Assembly (NCBI GenBank): GCA_021161885.1
Contig: JAGGZS010000293.1
Span: forward strand, 1 to 8,921
DNA from: a bacterium
GTDB lineage: Bacteria; Auribacterota; Auribacteria; Auribacterales; Auribacteraceae
Reading direction: 5' to 3'
DNA length: 8,921 bases
Within the stretch, counting starts at the first letter, position 1; every line of letters starts with the position of its first letter. The position numbers were made by a program, and so were the translations under genes. This document shows positions 1 to 5,487 of this stretch, piece by piece. The notes below the pieces were generated by a model, which searched no databases, was not told the DNA's origin, and saw only the letters and a program-made list of their open reading frames with translations.

Positions 1-1202
1 GTTATAAAACAATAAAAAATAATAAGTTTTTTCCTTTTATAAAAAAGCCCCGCAATCATACCGCCAATAAACAATAAAAGTATTATGGGAGTATAACATA
101 GCATAGGCACAGGATTTTCTTTAAAAAAAACCACAAATTTCCTACTGCTCCTGCAAAACAGTTGTATTTGAATTTTTTTTAAAAACAACTCTAACGCGCG
201 CATAGGGTGTTCTTTAACAAACGTTTTCCCTATAGCAAAAGCGTTTTTATTTTTCATTATTTGTTTTTCTTTTTCCGTGAAACGTTTGCGTTCCGGCAAA
301 AAATACCCATTGGCGTTTTCGCAAAACCCCATAGAAAAATTAAACCCTCCGTTATTAGATATAAAAGCAGGGCGTTTATAAAGTTTAGAGTTTCTAACCG
401 ACCACGGCATCAGCACAATTACCACGGTTAATAAGTAAAATAATATTTTTTTAAAAAATAGTTTGGAAAATTTGTTGTCCCACCCTAACCCTAACAAAAT
501 AAACGGAAGCATCGGCAAAAATATAGGTCTTACCAGAACAGCGTAAGCGCTAATCAAACCGAGAATGAACATAAACGCGTACCTGATAAAAAAAGGTTTA
601 GTATCGAAACGGTTAAAAAACAAAAGAAGATAAAGTATAAGCGCTGTCAAAAAACCGAAAAGTGTCTCTGAATAATAAAGCAGCGGGAAAATAACAGCAT
701 CATAATATAAAGCGCAAATTAACGACGATACTAAAGCGGTTTTTTTTCCCGCGGCTTTATTCGTAATCAGATAAATCAACAAAATGGTAAACGTAGATAA
801 CAAAACCTGCAAAAATTTTACTGCAAAATAATTTTTTCCCGCAAAAAAATATACTGCTGTAAGGAAAAACGGATACCCCGGCGGACGCCATCCGTCTGGT
901 TTGTTCGGTTTATAACCATACCCCCTTCCAAAATATACGTTTGAAGCTATCCAGTCATATCTCACCCCGTCATATCCGAGAAATTGTTCGTCGCCTATTC
1001 CAACACCTTTAGGAAAATGATTTATTTTGGTTCTTGTATCGCCTGTGATATAAGAATACCGCAGAGAAAAACCGGTAACAAGAATAAGAAATAAAAAAAA
1101 TATATGCCAGCTGACAAACGATTTCTTAGGCGGACTTAGCTTCTTATCATCAACAGGTTTTAACTTTATAACCTGTTTATTTTTATTGTTTTTTTTAGAC
1201 AC
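1..1202 (-). CDS. GT-C membrane glycosyltransferase (PMT/ArnT-like), 3' end cut by window
   Basis: The reading frame stays open for 400 codons and runs off the left edge, so the C-terminus is missing. After a lysine-rich cytoplasmic start comes a first membrane helix (about residues 30-47), a soluble loop, then several hydrophobic helices (about 125-147, 155-196, 208-240, 252-267, 368-388). Seen motifs fit lipid-phosphate-sugar-dependent GT-C enzymes of the PMT_2/GT39-like group: YDWIASNVYFGRGYGY (82-97) with an acidic residue just after helix 1, PPGYP (107-111), YYSET (176-180), VRP (224-226), and PWSVRN (266-271) followed by a glycine-rich NNGGFN stretch. The family moves a sugar from a polyprenyl-phosphate donor to an acceptor on the outer face of the inner membrane; the acceptor here is unknown. 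The start chosen is GTG at 1202-1200, preceded by AGGG at 1215-1212 nine bases away. The frame is open back to a TAA near 1352, so an earlier TTG start (1307) is possible. It lies downstream of cheV on the same strand. Confidence 0.8.
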   Translation of the reverse strand, partial: MSKKNNKNKQVIKLKPVDDKKLSPPKKSFVSWHIFFLFLILVTGFSLRYSYITGDTRTKINHFPKGVGIGDEQFLGYDGVRYDWIASNVYFGRGYGYKPNKPDGWRPPGYPFFLTAVYFFAGKNYFAVKFLQVLLSTFTILLIYLITNKAAGKKTALVSSLICALYYDAVIFPLLYYSETLFGFLTALILYLLLFFNRFDTKPFFIRYAFMFILGLISAYAVLVRPIFLPMLPFILLGLGWDNKFSKLFFKKILFYLLTVVIVLMPWSVRNSKLYKRPAFISNNGGFNFSMGFCENANGYFLPERKRFTEKEKQIMKNKNAFAIGKTFVKEHPMRALELFLKKIQIQLFCRSSRKFVVFFKENPVPMLCYTPIILLLFIGGMIAGLFYKRKKLIIFYCFI

Positions 1203-1445
1203 GTCTGTGTACCCTAATTTTATATCAGTTGACCGATATTTAAACTTGAACCCGAAATTAAAACTAAAAACATTCTTATATGGGATTAATTTATGCCTAT
1301 ATAACAAACAGCATACATGATTTAGGTGTTCAAAAAAGATTGATAAAGATTATAGTACAAGACCGCAAAAACAGGATAGGTTTTTTTTAAAATAATTTGT
1401 AAATGAATTGTAAAAAATCGATTTATCGCAGGATAAACAAAACAT
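1203..1445. other. AT-rich intergenic gap between cheV and the glycosyltransferase
   Basis: No convincing gene is seen in these 243 bases. On the minus strand there is a TATAAT at 1354-1349 that could be a -10 element for the glycosyltransferase, but no good -35 lies at the right distance, and the leader would be about 140 bases. A small hairpin just downstream of cheV is listed separately. The size of the gap suggests that cheV and the glycosyltransferase are not tightly co-translated. Confidence 0.4.
1412..1437 (-). terminator. weak candidate terminator of cheV
   Basis: Nine bases past the cheV stop, the minus strand has a perfect 6-bp inverted repeat, TTTATC/GATAAA (1437-1432 and 1427-1422), with a 4-base loop. 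It is followed by TCGATTTTTT. The stem is AT-rich with only one G-C pair, so it would be a poor intrinsic terminator. Confidence 0.3.
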
Positions 1446-2378
1446 TTATTTTAAAACATATTTATCTACTAAATCAATCAGCCCTGCAATTTCAGGTTTG
1501 CTAATCTGCGCGTCTGCTCCGACAGATTCGCATTTATGGGCAACTTCATCGGTTATTAAAGAGGAAAAGACCACACACGGTAAATGTTGTAATTTAGAAT
1601 CGTTTTTAATATTTTGTATAAGATGAAGCCCGTCCATCTGAGGCATCTCTATATCAGAAATAAACAGGGATACATAATCTTCAATTTTACCTGAAGCGGA
1701 TAATTCGCGCAGTTTATCCCATGCTTCTTGTCCATTATTAAAATAGACTGATTTATAACCTGAGGTATTTAGATAATCAAGAAGCATTTTCCTGATGAAT
1801 ACCGAATCTTCCGCCACAAATATTGTTTTATCAGCTCTGTTAAACTTAACTTCTTCGGCATGATAATCTATTGTCTCGCTCTGCTGAATACCGCATTCGG
1901 GATTAATGTCGGATGTGATTTTCTCAAAATCAAGCAGAAGAATAATAGCTTCTTTAAGTTTCGCAACAGCTACCACGACATTATCTTCTAAAGAAAAAAA
2001 CGAGCTGGGAACCTCTATTTGGTTCCAAGACATACGATGTATCCGGGTAACCTCATCAACAGCGAACCCGACAACAATATTATTAAAATTACAAACTACT
2101 ACCCTTGATTTATCCATATCAAGAATTTCAGTTTTACCAAGATATTTCGCAAGGTTAATTACAGTTATAACATTTCCCCGCAAATTAATCATTCCTAATA
2201 AAGCCGGATGCGACTCTGGAATAGCCATTATGTTATCGGGATATAAAATAATGGACTGTACTTTTGCTACATTTATGCCGTATGCGCATCCATCAATTAT
2301 AAATTCAATAATTTCCACCTCGTTGGTTCCCGCTTCAAGAAGAATATTCCCCCGTTTTAAAGTATCTTTTTTTTTCAT
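1446..2378 (-). CDS. cheV: CheV-type chemotaxis adaptor (CheW domain + receiver domain)
   Basis: This 310-residue protein has the usual CheV length and domain order. Residues about 20-155 form a CheW-like domain (EIIEFIIDGCAYGINVAKV, then HPALLGMINLRGNVITVINL), which docks on chemoreceptors and the CheA kinase. Residues about 184-308 form a response-regulator receiver domain with all expected active-site residues: acidic pair E190/D191, phospho-acceptor D242 in LFISDIEMPQMDG, S272 in VVFSS, and K294 in ISKPE. In the family, phosphorylation of the receiver by CheA tunes receptor-kinase coupling and adaptation. ATG at 2378 follows a good ribosome site (AAAGGTG, 2390-2384). No cheA, cheY, cheW or receptor gene is in the window, so it is an isolated copy here. 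It diverges from the pilT operon, which would fit control of twitching motility, but that link is inferred from position only. Confidence 0.93.
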   Translation of the reverse strand: MKKKDTLKRGNILLEAGTNEVEIIEFIIDGCAYGINVAKVQSIILYPDNIMAIPESHPALLGMINLRGNVITVINLAKYLGKTEILDMDKSRVVVCNFNNIVVGFAVDEVTRIHRMSWNQIEVPSSFFSLEDNVVVAVAKLKEAIILLLDFEKITSDINPECGIQQSETIDYHAEEVKFNRADKTIFVAEDSVFIRKMLLDYLNTSGYKSVYFNNGQEAWDKLRELSASGKIEDYVSLFISDIEMPQMDGLHLIQNIKNDSKLQHLPCVVFSSLITDEVAHKCESVGADAQISKPEIAGLIDLVDKYVLK

Positions 2379-2383
2379 CTCAA

Positions 2384-2390
2384 CACCTTT
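2384..2390 (-). promoter_or_regulatory. ribosome binding site of cheV
   Basis: AAAGGTG on the minus strand lies five bases before the cheV ATG. It supports the start at 2378. Confidence 0.6.
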
Positions 2391-2720
2391 ATTTTAAAAA
2401 ATTAATTGTAAGCAAATTAATTAGATTGTTTTTTCTATATATACTGTTCTTCGGTATTTAAGGATGAAAAATGAGATATAAAATTTTATTTTTTCTGGTT
2501 TTTTAGCGGCATATCTTGAAATTAAAAAACATACTTTATAAACATATGAATAAACACAGCCGACCTTCATAAAAAATTGGGAGTGCTGAAAAGTTTTAAT
2601 GAAGTTAAAAAAAATATGATATAGTGTCTTAAAGCAAAAGAGTAGACATTATGTTAAGAGAGATAGAAACTGAATATTTGAGTTTTACCCTTGTTTTTGA
2701 AATTTACCATTTTTTTATCA

Positions 2721-2749
2721 TTCGCAGTTTTTTTAATTTATGTTAAGAT
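2721..2749 (+). promoter_or_regulatory. candidate promoter of the NYN-pilT operon
   Basis: TTCGCA (2721-2726) and TAAGAT (2744-2749) are 17 bases apart, and each matches the sigma-70 consensus at four of six positions. Transcription would start near 2756, giving a leader of about 40 bases before the NYN gene. The match is weak in such AT-rich DNA. Confidence 0.2.
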
Positions 2750-2778
2750 GTTTCTGTGCTGATTTGTAAGGATATTTT

Positions 2779-2786
2779 AAAGGAGG
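2779..2786 (+). promoter_or_regulatory. strong ribosome binding site that decides the NYN gene start
   Basis: AAAGGAGG is close to a full anti-16S match. It lies nine bases before the ATG at 2796 but only three before an in-frame TTG at 2790. The ATG is therefore preferred. Confidence 0.75.
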
Positions 2787-2795
2787 ATTTTGAAT

Positions 2796-3305
2796 ATGGC
2801 GGAAAATTTTGAGACAAATATTTACAGGAATTTTCCACAAAGAGTAGGTGTCTTTGTTGATGTGCAGAATATTTTTTATTCCGCTAAAAATATTTATCAC
2901 GCTAAAATTAATTTTAAAAAACTTATCGATATGATTGTCGGAAAACGGCAAATGATAAGGGCTATCGCTTATATTGTTCAACATAGCGATATTGATCAAA
3001 GCGGATTCATAGACGTACTTAATAGATGTGGTTATGAAATTAAGTCTAAGGAGTTGCGAATAAGGCAGGATGGAACGGCTAAAGGCGACTGGGATATGGG
3101 GATAGCTATTGATTCTATCGCCATAGCGGATAAAGTAGATACCGTAGTGCTTGTCTCGGGTGACGGTGATTTTGAACCTCTTGTGGAAATGCTTAAAGCA
3201 AGGGGATGCAGAGTGGAAGTAGTCTCTTTTGAACGCAGTACCTCTGCCGAACTTATCGAGGCGGCGTCTTGGTTTATGCCTATTGACGAATCTATGCTCT
3301 TATAA
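2796..3305 (+). CDS. NYN-domain (LabA/DUF88-like) putative ribonuclease
   Basis: This 169-residue protein is essentially a single NYN domain, the PIN-like fold of the LabA/DUF88 family, many of whose members are metal-dependent RNases. The acidic pocket is visible: D22 with N25 in VGVFVDVQNIF, D98 and D100 in KGDWDMGIAIDSI, and D123 and D125 in LVSGDGDFEPLVE. The C-terminal strand-helix (GCRVEVVSF..STSAELIEAA) is also typical. No membrane segment or signal peptide is seen, so it should be cytoplasmic. The start follows the strong ribosome site at 2779-2786. It is the first gene of a plus-strand unit, 30 bases before the exported-protein gene and upstream of two pilT genes. The target RNA and any link to pili are unknown. 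Confidence 0.85.
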   Translation: MAENFETNIYRNFPQRVGVFVDVQNIFYSAKNIYHAKINFKKLIDMIVGKRQMIRAIAYIVQHSDIDQSGFIDVLNRCGYEIKSKELRIRQDGTAKGDWDMGIAIDSIAIADKVDTVVLVSGDGDFEPLVEMLKARGCRVEVVSFERSTSAELIEAASWFMPIDESMLL

Positions 3306-3335
3306 TATTCAAAAATAGGGGATATAATTTAGGTT

Positions 3336-4418
3336 ATGAAAATTTCGCGTGGGTTTATTTTCGTTATTTATTGTTTAATATTTTGTTCTTCCGGGTTTAC
3401 GCAAAATTACACGGTATACCAATCTAACGACGGCATTGTTATTGAACAGGATAATAAGGCTTCGGAATTTTTTGGTCAGCAAGCGCGGCAATCAAGCGGA
3501 ACAGAATCGAAAAAAGATATTTTTTGTGATAATGATTCACCTGTCGTTCAGGAATATCCGCAACAGATATATGGTGAAGAGGATAAGAGTATTTCTTTTT
3601 TAAAAAAAGAATCAAAGGGCACCGATGATTTGGATGATGCGGGCGATATTAGTGAAGGTCCTGATATTGACGATGAAATAACAACACAGGCAGTTGCGCA
3701 GGATAATGAATTCATATCTGAAATACTGCTTGATCCGGCTGATGTTGAGCAGATGGAGAAACTGCAGATTGAAGTATCCATAAAACCGGCCGATGTGATT
3801 TTGTTGAAAAATTCAGAGTCTGTCGAAGGGGTTATCCGCGATAAGACACAGAATATTGTCTCTATTGAAACCGAATACGGATTAAGGGTTTACAGCAGAG
3901 ATGATATAGATTTTATTGATGAAATAAGCGAAAAAGAAAAGTTTTATTTGCTCGATAAAATTGAGGCTCTTCAGATGTTTCATAAGAAAGTGAAAGAGAA
4001 AAAGGTAGAAGAAAAGAAAAAAGAGCTTATCTCACAAGAAAAAATAGCTAAGCGCAAAACGGAAGATATCGAAAAACTGACAGGACAGGACACAACTAAC
4101 CTGTTCAGCCTTACAAATGTAAGGTTAGAAGAAATAATTAAAGAATTTTCTCAATTCCCGCCGGATTATTGGCGATATTATCATCGTAAAGGTGATGCGC
4201 AAAAAGCTGTTTTAAGATTAAGGCGATTAGAACGGTTTGCCCATCCTCAAATCGTAGAAACAATTAAGTTGTATCTTCGAGCGTTCGATAACAAAATTAA
4301 AGAGCTGGACAGGCCTGATGATTCGTTATCGCGGGAAACTTATAGGGAAAATTACAAAAAGTTTTTCCGGAACGCTGAAAAACGGCGGATTGTTTTAAAG
4401 GATACAAAGTTTAACTAA
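3336..4418 (+). CDS. exported protein of unknown function with predicted beta-barrel and coiled coil
   Basis: I do not recognise a named family for this 360-residue protein. Residues 1-23 look like a Sec signal peptide (MKISRGFIFVIYCLIFCSSG), with cleavage probably near FTQ-NYT. C17 sits in LIFC, a poor lipobox, so a lipoprotein is less likely. Residues about 95-115 are strongly acidic. Residues about 150-195 (ADVILLKNSESVEGVIRD, then IETEYGLRVYSRDDIDFI) have the strand pattern of small Sm-like beta-barrels common in exported bacterial proteins. Residues about 198-247 are rich in K and E and should form a coiled coil. The rest is helical and basic. The stop lies two bases before pilT, which points to shared translation and a role at the cell envelope with the pilus; this is inference. 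The ribosome site is poor: AGG is only two bases from the ATG and AGGGGAT is about 13 away. A TATAAT at 3323-3328 might instead drive a near-leaderless transcript. Confidence 0.7.
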   Translation: MKISRGFIFVIYCLIFCSSGFTQNYTVYQSNDGIVIEQDNKASEFFGQQARQSSGTESKKDIFCDNDSPVVQEYPQQIYGEEDKSISFLKKESKGTDDLDDAGDISEGPDIDDEITTQAVAQDNEFISEILLDPADVEQMEKLQIEVSIKPADVILLKNSESVEGVIRDKTQNIVSIETEYGLRVYSRDDIDFIDEISEKEKFYLLDKIEALQMFHKKVKEKKVEEKKKELISQEKIAKRKTEDIEKLTGQDTTNLFSLTNVRLEEIIKEFSQFPPDYWRYYHRKGDAQKAVLRLRRLERFAHPQIVETIKLYLRAFDNKIKELDRPDDSLSRETYRENYKKFFRNAEKRRIVLKDTKFN

Positions 4419-4420
4419 TT

Positions 4421-5485
4421 ATGAGTACATTACAGAATATTTTTTCACAGGCGCGGGAGCGGGGTGCATCTGATATCCATTTGTCTACCGGACGCGCTCC
4501 GGTTATAAGGTATCACGGCAAATTAGAAGTGCTTGGAGAAAAGAGTAATAAACTAAAGAACCTTCGAGATTTGCTTGCTGAAATTTTAACATCCGATCAA
4601 CAGGAATATTACCAGAATAATTATGATTTTGATTTTGCTTACAGCGCCTCAGATAACAAAAGGTATAGAGGCAATATTTATTATCATTATCATGGCGGGG
4701 TAGGAGCTGTTTTTAGAATAATACCGGACAGTATTCCGACGTTAGAGAATATCGGGTTGCCTGATCGTGTAGTTAATTTCACTAAACTGCATCAGGGACT
4801 TGTGCTTGTTACCGGTCCTATGGGCAGTGGAAAAACAACTACTCTTGCCGTTTTGATTGATATAATAAACTCAACAAGACCTGACCATATAATTACTGTT
4901 GAAGACCCGATAGAATATATTCATTATAACAAGAAAGGAATTATAAACCAGCGTGAAGTAAAGGTTCATACTTTAAGTTACAGTTCCGCTTTGAGAGCGG
5001 CGTTAAGGGAGGATCCCGACGTCATTATGGTAGGTGAACTGCGCGATCTGGAAACCATGTCATTGGCTTTAACCGCCGCGGAAACGGGACACCTTGTTTT
5101 CGGTACACTTCATACAACCGATGCTATAAGCACAGTAAATAGAATCATAGATGTTTTCCCGCCGGGTGAGCAAAGCAAAATAAGAACTATGCTTGCCGAG
5201 TCGTTACAGGGTGTTATATCGCAACAGCTTATTCCGAAGAAGGATGGGGCGGGAATGGTAGTCGCTTCGGAATTAATGGTTGCCACCTCGGCTTTATCTA
5301 ATTTAATTAGGGATAATAAAACATTTCAAATATCCTCTATTATACAAACCGGTAGAATAAAATACGGTATGTGCCTTTTGGATGACAGCTTATTTGATCT
5401 GTATGAAAAAGGTTTGATATCAAAAGAAAACGCAATATCATACGCTATTGATAAAGGGCAAATAAAACAAAAAATAACGGATTAA
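4421..5485 (+). CDS. pilT: PilT-type type IV pilus retraction ATPase (first paralogue)
   Basis: At 354 residues it matches normal PilT length and has every core element. The N-terminal PAS-like part has SDIHLSTGRAPVIR (17-30) and the arginine-rich RYRGNIYYHY..GAVFRIIP (81-102). The ATPase core has Walker A GPMGSGKT (132-139), Asp box ITVEDPIEYIH (158-168), Walker B DPDVIMVGELRD (198-209, with E206 expected to be catalytic) and a full His box AAETGHLVFGTLHT (219-232, with H224 and H231). The PilT signature continues as LSNLIRDNK (292-300). PilT hexamers on the cytoplasmic face of the pilus base use ATP to pull pilin back into the membrane, powering twitching and DNA uptake. Walker A has M where most PilTs have T (GPTGSGK). 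No clear ribosome site precedes the ATG; it starts two bases after the upstream stop, so translational coupling is likely. It is not PilB/GspE: no MshEN domain or zinc-binding cysteines are present. Confidence 0.93.
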   Translation: MSTLQNIFSQARERGASDIHLSTGRAPVIRYHGKLEVLGEKSNKLKNLRDLLAEILTSDQQEYYQNNYDFDFAYSASDNKRYRGNIYYHYHGGVGAVFRIIPDSIPTLENIGLPDRVVNFTKLHQGLVLVTGPMGSGKTTTLAVLIDIINSTRPDHIITVEDPIEYIHYNKKGIINQREVKVHTLSYSSALRAALREDPDVIMVGELRDLETMSLALTAAETGHLVFGTLHTTDAISTVNRIIDVFPPGEQSKIRTMLAESLQGVISQQLIPKKDGAGMVVASELMVATSALSNLIRDNKTFQISSIIQTGRIKYGMCLLDDSLFDLYEKGLISKENAISYAIDKGQIKQKITD

Positions 5486-5487
5486 AT

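Larger units (their letters stand above)
2379..2795. other. divergent intergenic region between cheV and the pilus operon
   Basis: These 417 bases are very AT-rich and separate two divergent transcription units, so promoters for both should lie here. Next to cheV there is a pair of AATTAATT palindromes (2400-2407 and 2415-2422) seven bases apart, which could be an operator or mere AT-rich sequence. A TATATATA-like stretch lies near 2436-2443. On the plus strand TATGATATAGT (2615-2625) resembles overlapping -10 elements but has no convincing -35. CTTCAT (2565-2570) and ATGAAG (2599-2604) form a loose inverted repeat with a 28-base loop. I see no tRNA, riboswitch or convincing gene. A 31-codon ATG frame at 2651-2746 has no good ribosome site. 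Confidence 0.5.

Noticed and set aside
207..431. 74-codon plus-strand open frame near the left edge
   Set aside because: It is antisense to the glycosyltransferase frame, which carries clear PMT-like motifs.
1906..2397. 163-codon plus-strand open frame opposite cheV
   Set aside because: It lies antisense inside a clear CheV gene, resembles no family, and is a by-product of cheV codon use.
2565..2604. CTTCAT/ATGAAG inverted repeat as a terminator or regulatory hairpin
   Set aside because: Arms are only 6 bp with a 28-base loop and no following T-tract.
2651..2746. 31-codon ATG frame upstream of the NYN gene
   Set aside because: No good ribosome site, very AT-rich, and no recognisable product; most likely chance.
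2733..2999. 88-codon minus-strand open frame over the NYN start
   Set aside because: It covers the strong plus-strand ribosome site and the conserved NYN N-terminus on the opposite strand.
4421..5485. Assignment of the first ATPase as PilB/GspE (extension or secretion ATPase)
   Set aside because: The length, lack of an MshEN N-terminal domain and lack of a four-cysteine zinc motif fit PilT instead.
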